This document shows, in pieces, positions 42,301-50,493 of a DNA stretch of 64,000 nucleotides. Made by a program: the position numbers and the translations under genes. How positions within the stretch are numbered: position 1 is the stretch's first letter; the number at the start of each line of letters is the position of its first letter. The DNA is from Aliishimia sp965656085 (lineage in GTDB: Bacteria > Pseudomonadota > Alphaproteobacteria > Rhodobacterales > Rhodobacteraceae), in the NCBI GenBank assembly GCA_965656085.1, contig CBFHJA010000004.1, forward strand, positions 1 through 64,000, written 5' to 3'. A model generated the notes under the pieces. It was not told the DNA's origin. It searched no databases and saw only the letters and a list, made by a program, of their open reading frames with translations.

Positions 42301-42490
42301 AAAGGTTAACGCAGGGGCACCGAACGGGGCGTTAAACCGGGAACGAATCGGAAATCGTATGTACAAGTGCCATACGCGGAGCCATACGCCGCGCCATACG
42401 CTTGCCATCCCTTGTTTTTATGGCGTTAACCGTTGTTTCGGGGTGGTGTCGGGATTTTCGCCGACACAAGCGCGCGCTGCGTTAACCTTT
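42301..42490. repeat. 190-bp interspersed repeat, copy B
   Basis: Termini AAAGGTTAACGC (42301) and GCGTTAACCTTT (42479-42490) are perfect 12-bp inverted repeats. The core has a degenerate first unit and then GCCATAC units at 11-12-bp steps, followed by CTTGTTTTTATGGCGTTAAC. The copy fills the convergent gap 42160-42481 together with a GGCGCGTGGGGGAG motif on the left. The right terminus encodes the last residues and stop of the Rid-family gene. Confidence 0.88.
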
Positions 42491-42877
42491 CGCCGCCCAC
42501 AGCTCGATCTCGACCACGAACTCCTCCCGCGTGAACCCCGACACGATCATCAGCGTGGAGCTTGGCAAACTATCCTCCGGCACCTCCGCCAGCCACGCAT
42601 CGCGCGCCGCCATGTAGCCCGCCATGTGGCTGCGGTCGGTCACGAAAGCCGACAGGTGCACCACATCCGACCGCCCCATGCCCGCTTCCGCCAAGATACT
42701 GTCCAGATTGCCGAAAATCACCTCCGCCTGCGCCGCGCTCCCCTCCGGGATCGTGCCATCGGCGGCCAGCCCAAGCTGCCCCGACGTGCGCACGATCCGC
42801 TGGCCTGCGGGCAGTTCGACACCGTGGGAGTAACGCGCAAACGGCGGCGCAATCGAGGCGGGGTTCAGGGGTCTCAT
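42482..42877 (-). CDS. Rid-family (YjgF/YER057c/UK114) protein without the catalytic Arg
   Basis: The 131-aa protein has the chorismate-mutase-like trimeric fold of the Rid family (TSGQLGLAADG, AQAEVIFGNLDSILAEAG). Archetypal RidA deaminases carry P-A-R-T/S near the C-terminus; here the motif is PSST (105-108), so the substrate-binding Arg is Ser107. It is thus unlikely to be a standard 2-aminoacrylate deaminase and belongs with the variant Rid subgroups. The final AAKG and stop come from the end of repeat copy B. It is divergent from the amidotransferase cluster. Confidence 0.85.
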   Translation of the reverse strand: MRPLNPASIAPPFARYSHGVELPAGQRIVRTSGQLGLAADGTIPEGSAAQAEVIFGNLDSILAEAGMGRSDVVHLSAFVTDRSHMAGYMAARDAWLAEVPEDSLPSSTLMIVSGFTREEFVVEIELWAAKG

Positions 42878-42976
42878 GGCACTTGCTCTTCACTGGTTTT
42901 GCTGGCACCATCTAGGCACATCTCTGGCACAGATACCAAGGGCCGTCTGCAAACCGCAATCCAAACGGAGGCTGCG

Positions 42977-43678
42977 ATGCGCAAACGTGTGCTCTGCGTG
43001 CGGCACGGGGATGGTCCCACCGATGACCGCGTGACCAACTGGTGCGTCCTGAACGGCGCACTGGCCGATATTCGCAGGCCTTTTCAAGGCGATAGCCTTG
43101 GGGAGATCACCGAGGATCTGGCTGCCGTGGTGGTCTATGGCGGCATGTATGACGCCTATGCCACCGACCGCCACCCGTTCCTGCGCGAGGAATACCGGAT
43201 GATCGACCTTGCCCTGACATCGGGCACGCCGCTCCTCGGCATCTGCCAAGGCGCGCAAATGATCGCCCACCATCTCGGCGCCTTCGCGGGCGCGCCGGAG
43301 CACGGTCTGCACGAGTTCGGCTATTACGAGGTGAGCCCCACCGAGGCCGGAAAATCGTTCCTTCCCAACCCCTTGGCCTTCTGTCAGGCACATTACCACA
43401 CCTACGATCTGCCCGCCGGCGCGGTCCATCTGGCGCGCTCGGAGATGTTCGAGCAGCAGGCGTTTGCCTATGGCGAGACCTGCGTCGCGGTGCAGTTCCA
43501 CCCCGAAAACACGCTGGAGGGCTTTCGCCGCTGGCAGGCGGGCACGAGGCTCGAAGACAAGCCCGGCGCGCAAAGCTGGGACGAACAGGAACGCGCCATG
43601 CACGCCGCCGACCGCGCACAGGCCGACTGGTTCTACGGCTTTCTCGACCGCTTCCTCGCGGGGGCAAAAGATGCGTGA
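42977..43678 (+). CDS. Class I glutamine amidotransferase-like protein
   Basis: The 233-aa protein has the nucleophile elbow GICQGAQM near residue 95 and the downstream His-Glu of QFHPEN, so the Cys-His-Glu triad is complete. It resembles stand-alone GATase1 proteins such as GMP-synthase-like or gamma-Glu-hydrolysing PuuD types. GGAGG precedes the ATG. It overlaps the amidohydrolase by 8 bp and may remove a gamma-glutamyl or amide group in the following pathway. Confidence 0.82.
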   Translation: MRKRVLCVRHGDGPTDDRVTNWCVLNGALADIRRPFQGDSLGEITEDLAAVVVYGGMYDAYATDRHPFLREEYRMIDLALTSGTPLLGICQGAQMIAHHLGAFAGAPEHGLHEFGYYEVSPTEAGKSFLPNPLAFCQAHYHTYDLPAGAVHLARSEMFEQQAFAYGETCVAVQFHPENTLEGFRRWQAGTRLEDKPGAQSWDEQERAMHAADRAQADWFYGFLDRFLAGAKDA

Positions 43679-44855
43679 CATCCTCGTCCCCAAGGCCCTG
43701 TTGCGCAGCCCCGAAAGCTTCGGCGGCATCCCCGTGGGCGACTGCCTGCGCGGCGCACCCGTCCTGCATCACGGCCGCCTGATCGCCCTCGGCCCGGCCA
43801 CAAGGCACCTCTCCGGCATCGTCCTGCCGCCCCTGACCGAAGCCCATTGCCATCTCGACAAATGCCATACGATCCAAAGGCTTGGCACTGTCGGCGGCGA
43901 TCTTCTGGAGGCCATCGCCGCGCAGCAGGGCGACAAGGCGAACTGGACCGAGGAGGACCTGCGCGCCCGCGCGGCGCGGGGACTGGACGAGGCCAAAGCG
44001 GCGGGCTGCACCGCCCTGCGCACCCATGTGGACTGGGGCGAGACCGCCGAGGCGCCGCTGGCGTGGCAGGTGATGACCGCGCTCGCGCAAGATGCCGATC
44101 TGACCATGCAATGCGCGGCCCTCATCGGCATCGACCAGATGGCGGAGGCGGGCTTTGCCGAGACCGTCGCGCGCCGGGTCGCGGAGGATCGCGGCGTGCT
44201 CGGCAGCTTCATCCGAGGCCATCCGGAAACCGAGGCTGGCCTTGCCAAATGTGTCGCCATGGCCGACCGCTTCGGGCTGGCCCTGGATTTCCACGTCGAT
44301 GAGGGGCTTGGCGATTTCAGCGGCGTAGAAGCCATCGCCGACGCCGCGCTCGTCACCGGCTTTCAGGGCCGGATCCTTTGCGGCCATGCCGTCGCCCTGA
44401 TGGACAAATCCGAGAGTGATTTCAAACGCATCGCGGGCAAGCTGGCGACGGCAAACATCGCCATCTGCGCCCTGCCCACGACCAATCTCTACCTGCAAGG
44501 ACGTACAGGCGGCACCCCCGACCGGCGCGGGATCACTCGGCTGAAAGAGCTGCACGCGGCAGGCGTGCGCATCGTGATCGGCTCGGACAATGTGGGCGAC
44601 GCGTTCTGCCCCACCGGGGCCCATGACCCGATGCAGGCGCTCTATATCGGCACGCTGACCGCCCATCTCGACCCCCCTCTGGGCCGGTGGCTGCCTGCCA
44701 TCACCACCGAGGCCCGCAGCGCGATGGGCCTTGCGCCGCACTATATCGACGACCTGCCAGCAGCCGATCTCCGGCTCTGCCCCGTCGACACGATCGCGGA
44801 CCTGATCGCAGGCCGCGCCTCCCTTCTGCCCTTTGAGACCAAGGAGTTAGCATGA
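43671..44855 (+). CDS. Cytosine deaminase-like amidohydrolase
   Basis: The 394-aa protein has the amidohydrolase metal motif HCHLDK near residue 59, a second His in HVDEGL, the CGHAVAL strand and the Asp of GSDNVGDAF. It matches the CodA/atrazine-hydrolase branch that deaminates heterocyclic amines. It lies in a tight run between the amidotransferase and the FAD oxidase (overlaps of 8 and 4 bp). The real substrate could be another N-heterocycle. Confidence 0.83.
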   Translation: MRDILVPKALLRSPESFGGIPVGDCLRGAPVLHHGRLIALGPATRHLSGIVLPPLTEAHCHLDKCHTIQRLGTVGGDLLEAIAAQQGDKANWTEEDLRARAARGLDEAKAAGCTALRTHVDWGETAEAPLAWQVMTALAQDADLTMQCAALIGIDQMAEAGFAETVARRVAEDRGVLGSFIRGHPETEAGLAKCVAMADRFGLALDFHVDEGLGDFSGVEAIADAALVTGFQGRILCGHAVALMDKSESDFKRIAGKLATANIAICALPTTNLYLQGRTGGTPDRRGITRLKELHAAGVRIVIGSDNVGDAFCPTGAHDPMQALYIGTLTAHLDPPLGRWLPAITTEARSAMGLAPHYIDDLPAADLRLCPVDTIADLIAGRASLLPFETKELA

Positions 44856-46255
44856 CCTCCATTTCCGGAAAGACCGATATCGACTGGACCGCCTTCGCCG
44901 CCGAACTGGCCCCTGTCGAGATCATCAACGAGCCGGTCCTCGTGAAGAAACGCAGCCGCGATTTCTTCTGGTACTCGCCGATCCTGAACAAGGAACTGAA
45001 GACCTGCTTCGGCGATCTCGTGGCCCGGCCCGTCAGCGCCGACGAGATGGCCCAGTGTCTCGCGGTCGCCTACAAGCACGACGCGCCCGTCGTGCTGCGT
45101 GGCGGCGGGACCGGCAATTATGGACAGGCGGTGCCCGTCGAGGGCGGGCTGATCATCGAGACCACGGGCCTCAACCGCATTCTGGAGATCGGCGACGGCT
45201 TCGTGCGCGCCGAGGCCGGGGCGCTGATGGCCGATATCAACGCCGCGCTCGCAGCAAGCGGTCAGGAAATGGCGATGTTTCCCTCCACGCAGGACATCGC
45301 GACGGTGGGCGGCTTTGTCGCCGGGGGCAGCGCCGGGATCGGCTCGATTGCGAATGGCGCGCTCCGCGATCCCGGCAATATCATCCGGCTCTCCGCGATG
45401 AGCGTCGAAGCCGACCCCAAAACCCACGTCTTCGAGGGGGCGGAGACGCTCGATATCCACCATACTTGGGGCCTGACCGGGGTGATCACCGACGTGACAC
45501 TCCGCACCGTGCCCAAGCGCGACTGGATCGGCTGCATGGCCACCTTTGAAAGCTATGAGCAGGCCTATAGGGCTGGCCTTGCCGTGGCCGAGGCCAAAGA
45601 CGTGGCGGCCAAACTGGTCACCACCGTCGATGCCCGGATCACGGCCTATTTCCCAAAGCTCGAAGGACATATCCGGGCGGGCAAAGACCTGATGGTGTCG
45701 ATGGTGCCTGCCGAGGACGTGGATGCCTTCCGCGCCGTGATCGAGACTGCAGGCGGTCATGTGGACCTGACGCTCTCAGATGCGGACCGAACGGAGAAAG
45801 GCCTCCCGCATGTGTTCGATTTTTCCTACAACCACACGACCTTGCAGGTCCTGAAGGCCGACCGGAAAGCCACCTATCAACAGATCGGCTGCCCGATCCC
45901 GCCCGATCCGGACGCCATCGCCGTGCTGCGCCCCAAGCTCGGCGACGACGTCTGGCAGCACCATGAATTTGCGCGGGCGGGCGGTGAGATCGTGACCTTC
46001 GATCTGCCGATCATCTGGTTTTCCACGCCCGAACGGCTCGCCGAGATAGGCGCCACCTACGAGGCAAACGGCTTTACGGTCTATGACGCGCATACATGGC
46101 GGGTCGAAGGCGGCGGGATGAAACCGGACTACGCCCATCTCGCAATCAAGAAACGCATGGATCCCAAGGGCTTGCTCAACGCGGCCAAGTCGAAATTCTG
46201 GGCGGATGTGAAGCACCTCACGCCCGAAGAGATCGCCGCCAAGGGCGCGGCCTGA
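44852..46255 (+). CDS. FAD-binding oxidoreductase (GlcD/PCMH type)
   Basis: The 467-aa flavoenzyme has the PCMH FAD-binding domain with VLRGGGTGNYGQAVP (about residues 79-93) and TVGGFVAGGSAGIGS, and a C-terminal oxidase cap ending with the glycolate-oxidase-like substrate domain. It probably oxidises a hydroxy acid or amine. No signal peptide. It is co-translated with the deaminase; a poly-C tract and hairpin separate it from tauD-like. Confidence 0.85.
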   Translation: MTSISGKTDIDWTAFAAELAPVEIINEPVLVKKRSRDFFWYSPILNKELKTCFGDLVARPVSADEMAQCLAVAYKHDAPVVLRGGGTGNYGQAVPVEGGLIIETTGLNRILEIGDGFVRAEAGALMADINAALAASGQEMAMFPSTQDIATVGGFVAGGSAGIGSIANGALRDPGNIIRLSAMSVEADPKTHVFEGAETLDIHHTWGLTGVITDVTLRTVPKRDWIGCMATFESYEQAYRAGLAVAEAKDVAAKLVTTVDARITAYFPKLEGHIRAGKDLMVSMVPAEDVDAFRAVIETAGGHVDLTLSDADRTEKGLPHVFDFSYNHTTLQVLKADRKATYQQIGCPIPPDPDAIAVLRPKLGDDVWQHHEFARAGGEIVTFDLPIIWFSTPERLAEIGATYEANGFTVYDAHTWRVEGGGMKPDYAHLAIKKRMDPKGLLNAAKSKFWADVKHLTPEEIAAKGAA

Positions 46256-46260
46256 AACCA

Positions 46261-46290
46261 CCCCCCCCCCCCGGGCCCCGAGGCCCGGGG
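46261..46290. promoter_or_regulatory. Poly-C tract and 9-bp GC hairpin
   Basis: Twelve consecutive C (46261-46272) lead into CCCCGGGCC-CCGA-GGCCCGGGG (46269-46290), a perfect 9-bp stem. It lies between the FAD oxidase stop and the AAGGAGG ribosome site of the dioxygenase. It could attenuate expression, and the homopolymer is prone to length change. Confidence 0.6.
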
Positions 46291-46314
46291 CGCGTATCAC
46301 ACAAGGAGGACACG

Positions 46315-47187
46315 ATGCGCACCACCCCCCTGCACCCCCGATTTGGCGTCACCGTCGAAGGGGTCGATCTGAACACGCTCACGGACGCGGAATTCGACAC
46401 GCTCCGGGCTCTCTTCGAAGAGCACAGCATGCTCTACTTGCCCGGGCAGGCGCTGACCGACGCGGCCCACATGGCGCTGGCCCGGCGCTTTGGCCCGATC
46501 GAGGACCGCGACGCCGCCGATCTGGCGGTCCGCGAGGACTTCAAGGTGCCCGAGGTGTCGAACATCCTCGAAGATGGCTCGACCCTGCCCGAGGACGACC
46601 TGCGCAACATCAACCTGAAGGCGAATATGCAGTGGCATTGCGACAGCACCTTCCTGCCGATCCCGGCCCTGACCAACATCCTCACGGCAAGGGTGATCGC
46701 GGCCACGGGCGGCAATACCGAGTTTGCCTGCTCCCGCGCGGCCTTCGACGACCTGCCCGAGGACGAAAAAGACCGGCTGCGGGGCACGTTCCTGCGCCAC
46801 AACGCATGGCATAGCCGCGAGCGGCTGTCGCCGGAACTGGCCGAGAGCAACAAGTTCCACAAATGGCCCGAACAGTGCTGGCGCGCGGTGTGGCGCAACC
46901 CGGTGAATGGCCGCGAGGCGATTTATGTTGCGAGCCATGCCTTTGCGGTCGAGGGCATGGACGCCGAGGCGGGACAGGCGTTCATCGACGACCTGACGGC
47001 GAAGGCGACCAAGCCGGAGGTTGTGTATTCACACGCATGGCGGGAAGGTGACGTGCTGATCTGGGACCAGAGGTCTGTTTTACACCGCGCAACGCCGTGG
47101 GATTACAGCCAGCCCCGCAAATTATCGAGTATTTGTGTCTCCGCGACCTTGGAAGATGGGGTTGACGCCATGCGTATGATATCATGA
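46315..47187 (+). CDS. TauD/TfdA-family Fe(II)/2-oxoglutarate dioxygenase
   Basis: The 290-aa protein has the HxD iron motif WHCDST near residue 104, the distal His in SVLHRATPWD near 262, and the 2-oxoglutarate-binding Arg downstream. It should hydroxylate a small organic acid, releasing sulfite, amine or alcohol depending on substrate. AAGGAGG lies 6 nt before the ATG. It is in the same orientation as, and probably co-transcribed with, the upstream enzymes. Confidence 0.87.
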   Translation: MRTTPLHPRFGVTVEGVDLNTLTDAEFDTLRALFEEHSMLYLPGQALTDAAHMALARRFGPIEDRDAADLAVREDFKVPEVSNILEDGSTLPEDDLRNINLKANMQWHCDSTFLPIPALTNILTARVIAATGGNTEFACSRAAFDDLPEDEKDRLRGTFLRHNAWHSRERLSPELAESNKFHKWPEQCWRAVWRNPVNGREAIYVASHAFAVEGMDAEAGQAFIDDLTAKATKPEVVYSHAWREGDVLIWDQRSVLHRATPWDYSQPRKLSSICVSATLEDGVDAMRMIS

Positions 47188-47291
47188 GATATGCGCATCC
47201 CCGAAAAATGGGATGGCGAAAACAGGCAGGTGAGCTGCCGAAATGATGGCCCGGCTGACATTTTGGCCGGGCGCCAACAGAGAGGAAGACC

Positions 47292-48953
47292 ATGGAATTT
47301 GTTACTCGCACCGGGAAACCGTTGCCCAAGACGATCATCGAGTCGGCAAAGACTCTGAAAGGCGACGCGGTCTCACGTCGTGAATTTCTCGCCACCGCGA
47401 GCACCTTCGGCGCGACGGCGGCAACCGCTTATGGCCTGATGGGCATGACGGCGCCGACAAAGGCGAACGCGGCGGCGCACCAGATGGGCGGCACGGTCCG
47501 CATCCAGACCGAGGTCCGCGCGCTCAAGGACACCCGCACCTATGACTGGTCGCAGATCGCGAACTTCTCCCGCGGCTGGCTGGAATATCTCGTGACCTAT
47601 GAGAACGATGGCACGTTCCAGCCACAGCTGCTCGAAAGCTGGGAAGTGAATGACGACGCGACCGTATATACCCTCAACGTCCGCCGCGGCGTGAAATGGA
47701 ACAACGGCGACGACTTCACCGCGGAAGACGTGGCGCGCAACATCACCGGCTGGTGTGACGCGGATGTCGAAGGCAACTCCATGGCGGGCCGCTTCGCAAC
47801 GCTGATCGATTCCGAAACCAACAAGGCGCTCGAAGGCGCGATCGAAGTCGTGGACAGCCACACGGTCAGACTGAACCTGCCGGCCTCCGATATCTCGCTG
47901 ATTGCGGGCATGGCGGATTACCCGGCGGCGATCACGCATGCCGACACGGTGATGGACGATATCACCAACCCGATCGGCACCGGGCCCTACCTGCCCGAGA
48001 CCCTCGAAGTGGGCGTGCGGGCCGTGCTGGTGCGCAACGAGAACCACACGTGGTGGAACGAAGGCAACGGCGCCTACATGGACCGCATCGAGATGGTCGA
48101 TTACGGCACCGACCCGGCGGCTTGGGTCGCGGGCGCTGAGGCCGACGAGTTCGACATGACCTACTCGGTCGATGGCGACTTCATCGACATTCTCGGCACG
48201 CTGGACGGCTGGACACAGCACGAGATTGCCACTGCGGCGACCATCGTGATCCGTCCGAACCAACTGGCCGAAATCGACGGCATGAAGCCCTACGAAGACG
48301 TCCGCGTGCGCCGCGCGATCCAGATGGCTGTGGACAACGCGGTCCTGCTGGAACTCGGCCTCGGTGGACGCGGTGTGACCGCCGAAAACCACCATGTCGC
48401 CCCGTTCCACCCGGAATATGCCGAACTGCCGCCGCAGGAAGTGGACCCGGACGGCGCGCGTGCTCTGATGGAAGAAGCCGGCATGGCCGATTTCGAGCAC
48501 GAGCTGATCTCCATCGACGATGGCTACCGCAAGGACACCACCGACGCGGTCGCCGCGCAACTGCGTGACGCGGGCATCAACGTCAAACGGACCGTTCTGC
48601 CCGGCTCCACGTTCTGGAACGACTGGGTGAAATACCCGTTCTCCTCCACGAACTGGAACCACCGCCCGCTCGGCGTCCAGATCTGGGCGCTGGCCTATCG
48701 CTCCGGCGAGGCGTGGAACGAGTTTGGCTGGTCCAGCCCCGAATTCGACGCAAACCTCGAAAAGGCGCTGGCCACGGCGGATGTCGAGGCACGCCGCGAG
48801 TTGATGGCCATCGGTCAGAAGATGATCCAGGACGCGGGCGTGACGATCCAGCCCTACTGGCGCTCGCTCTACAACCACACCAAGTCCAACCTCGTGGGCG
48901 GTGCACACCATATCTCCTACGAGATCCGTCCGGCCGAGCTGGCCTGGACCTGA
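47292..48953 (+). CDS. Family 5 ABC substrate-binding protein with Tat signal (orphan)
   Basis: The 553-aa protein has a twin-arginine signal (SRREFLATASTFGATAA, Arg pair near residue 29) and then a DppA/OppA-type body (LLESWEVNDDATVYTLNVR, GVKWNNGDDFTAEDVARN). No permease or ATPase genes are adjacent, and a strong terminator follows. It may serve a remote permease, perhaps in the uptake step of the preceding enzyme cluster. GAGGAAG precedes the ATG. Confidence 0.9.
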   Translation: MEFVTRTGKPLPKTIIESAKTLKGDAVSRREFLATASTFGATAATAYGLMGMTAPTKANAAAHQMGGTVRIQTEVRALKDTRTYDWSQIANFSRGWLEYLVTYENDGTFQPQLLESWEVNDDATVYTLNVRRGVKWNNGDDFTAEDVARNITGWCDADVEGNSMAGRFATLIDSETNKALEGAIEVVDSHTVRLNLPASDISLIAGMADYPAAITHADTVMDDITNPIGTGPYLPETLEVGVRAVLVRNENHTWWNEGNGAYMDRIEMVDYGTDPAAWVAGAEADEFDMTYSVDGDFIDILGTLDGWTQHEIATAATIVIRPNQLAEIDGMKPYEDVRVRRAIQMAVDNAVLLELGLGGRGVTAENHHVAPFHPEYAELPPQEVDPDGARALMEEAGMADFEHELISIDDGYRKDTTDAVAAQLRDAGINVKRTVLPGSTFWNDWVKYPFSSTNWNHRPLGVQIWALAYRSGEAWNEFGWSSPEFDANLEKALATADVEARRELMAIGQKMIQDAGVTIQPYWRSLYNHTKSNLVGGAHHISYEIRPAELAWT

Positions 48954-48980
48954 TCTCACCGGGAGTTTCACAGATCACAG

Positions 48981-49008
48981 AGGGCCGTCCCAAGGGCGGC
49001 CCTTTTTT
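48981..49008 (+). terminator. Rho-independent terminator after the Tat binding-protein gene
   Basis: AGGGCCGTCC and GGGCGGCCCT pair over 10 bp (one G-U) around CAA and run into TTTTTT. It ends the 42977-48953 transcription unit. Confidence 0.9.
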
Positions 49009-49085
49009 ATGCGCTGTCGCGCGTAAGCCATCCCGTGACGCCCTCGGATATGGACCCTTGCCGCGCTTCCGTGCCAAATACCGAT

Positions 49086-49574
49086 ATGCTCGACACGGTT
49101 CTCCTTCTCGCCCAACTCCTGACCACCGCCAGCCTCGCCGGGTGGCTGAGCACCGGTGTCTGGGACAACATATTCCACCCCACCCAGAACGAGGTGTATA
49201 CCGCGCAAGTGATGGCCATGGACCTCATCCGGGAACAGTATCCCGAGGCGTTCGAGCCGGTGAAGCACCGCGCCATCACCGACCGTGGCGTGCAGCTTCT
49301 CGCCTTCCGCGCCGTGGTGCTGGCTGAACTGATCGCCACGATCCTGCTCTGGATCGGCACCGGCGCACTCGCCCTCGCCCTGTTCGGCGCCGCCGCCCTC
49401 GACACCGCCCGCGCGCTGGCCCTGCTGGGCTGCATCGCGTTCACCGCCGTGTGGTCGGCCTTCCTCGTGGTGGGGAACTACTTTTCCTACTGGTTCGGCC
49501 ATGAGGGCGCGCAGAACACCCATTACCAGATGACGCTCTGGGGCATCGGCGTGATGATCCTGCTGGTCCAATAA
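49086..49574 (+). CDS. DUF2165-family small membrane protein
   Basis: The 162-aa protein has four hydrophobic helices and the TGVWDNIFHPTQNEVYTAQVM loop between helices 1 and 2 that marks DUF2165. A longer form from 49035 is possible, but MLDTVLLLAQLL at 49086 is the usual family start. The function is unknown. It converges on the ECH gene across repeat copy C. Confidence 0.78.
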   Translation: MLDTVLLLAQLLTTASLAGWLSTGVWDNIFHPTQNEVYTAQVMAMDLIREQYPEAFEPVKHRAITDRGVQLLAFRAVVLAELIATILLWIGTGALALALFGAAALDTARALALLGCIAFTAVWSAFLVVGNYFSYWFGHEGAQNTHYQMTLWGIGVMILLVQ

Positions 49575-49692
49575 GACTTGTCTTCCAAGAAAAGTCGAAC
49601 GCGCGTGGGGGAGCGCCCGGATTGACGGCGTGAGACACCGTCGGGTGGGCAATCTGCCGGGGGCCTGCCGAGAGGACAACCCGGCCTGCCAC

Positions 49693-49882
49693 AGAGGTTA
49701 ACGCCGGACCACCGGACGCCCCGTTAACCCGCGAACGAATCAAAAACGAGCCATACAAGTGCCATACGCGGAGCCATACGCCGTGCCATACCGCTGCCAT
49801 CCCTTGTTTTTAAGGCGTTAAACCGGATTGCGGGCGTTTTCGGGGTCTGCGCTGCCCGCGCCCGTCCGCTGCGTTAACCTTT
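49693..49882. repeat. 190-bp interspersed repeat, copy C
   Basis: Left end AGAGGTTAACGC and right end GCGTTAACCTTT bound a copy of exactly 190 bp. All five GCCATAC-type units are recognisable between about 49750 and 49803. The left flank (49575-49692) holds GAACGCGCGTGGGGGAG (49597) and GGTGGGCAATCTGCC (about 49647). The right end meets the ECH stop codon. Nothing else lies in the 307-bp gap. Confidence 0.88.
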
Positions 49883-50493
49883 CACGCGCGACACATCTCC
49901 TTGATGCCCCGCGCGATCTCCGGTTTGGCTGCCAGCGTATCGGCGCAGATCTCGCGCGCAGAGCCGACCACATCGCCATCGATAATGCGGTCGATCAGGC
50001 CGAAAGACAGCGCCTCCGCCGCCGTGATCTTCTGCCCGCCCATCAGGATCAGCTTTGCGCGCGCCGGGCCGATCAGCGCCGCCATGCGCCCCGGATCGGA
50101 CGGTTGCGGCAGGAAGCCGAGCTTCATCACCGGGTAGAAAAACTTCGCGTTTTCAACGCTCAAACGGATATCGCAGGCCAGCGCCATGCCCATCGCGCCG
50201 CCCGCCAGCGTGCCGTTCAGCGCGGCGATGCTGAGGCCGGGAAACCCCGCCACCGCGCCCGACAGCCGCTCCCAGAGCGGCGAGGTCGCCAGCCCCGCGC
50301 GCGCCTCGTCGAGATCGGCCCCGGCGCTGAACACCTTGCCCTCCCCGGTCAGCACCAGCGCCCGCGCCTCCCGCGCGCTCTCCACGATCTCCGCCAACTC
50401 TGTCAGCATCGCCCCGGTCAGCGAATTGGCCTTGTCGGGCCGCGCAATCGTGACGAGCCAAAGCCCGTCCGCGCCCTTGTCCACCTTGATCAT
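49882..50493 (-). CDS. Enoyl-CoA hydratase/isomerase-family protein (short form)
   Basis: The 203-aa crotonase-fold protein has the oxyanion-hole segments FSAGADLDEA (about 55-64) and NGTLAGGAMGMALACDIR (about 93-110). The hydratase Glu positions are not clear, so the reaction is uncertain. It is about 50 residues shorter than usual ECH proteins because the C-terminal helical domain is missing; it stops exactly at repeat copy C. It overlaps the SDR gene by 4 bp. Confidence 0.8.
   Translation of the reverse strand: MIKVDKGADGLWLVTIARPDKANSLTGAMLTELAEIVESAREARALVLTGEGKVFSAGADLDEARAGLATSPLWERLSGAVAGFPGLSIAALNGTLAGGAMGMALACDIRLSVENAKFFYPVMKLGFLPQPSDPGRMAALIGPARAKLILMGGQKITAAEALSFGLIDRIIDGDVVGSAREICADTLAAKPEIARGIKEMCRA

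Noticed and set aside
42361..42420. GCCATAC units taken as a CRISPR array
   Set aside because: The units are 7 bp with 4-5 bp spacers, far too short for repeats and spacers, and no cas genes are present.
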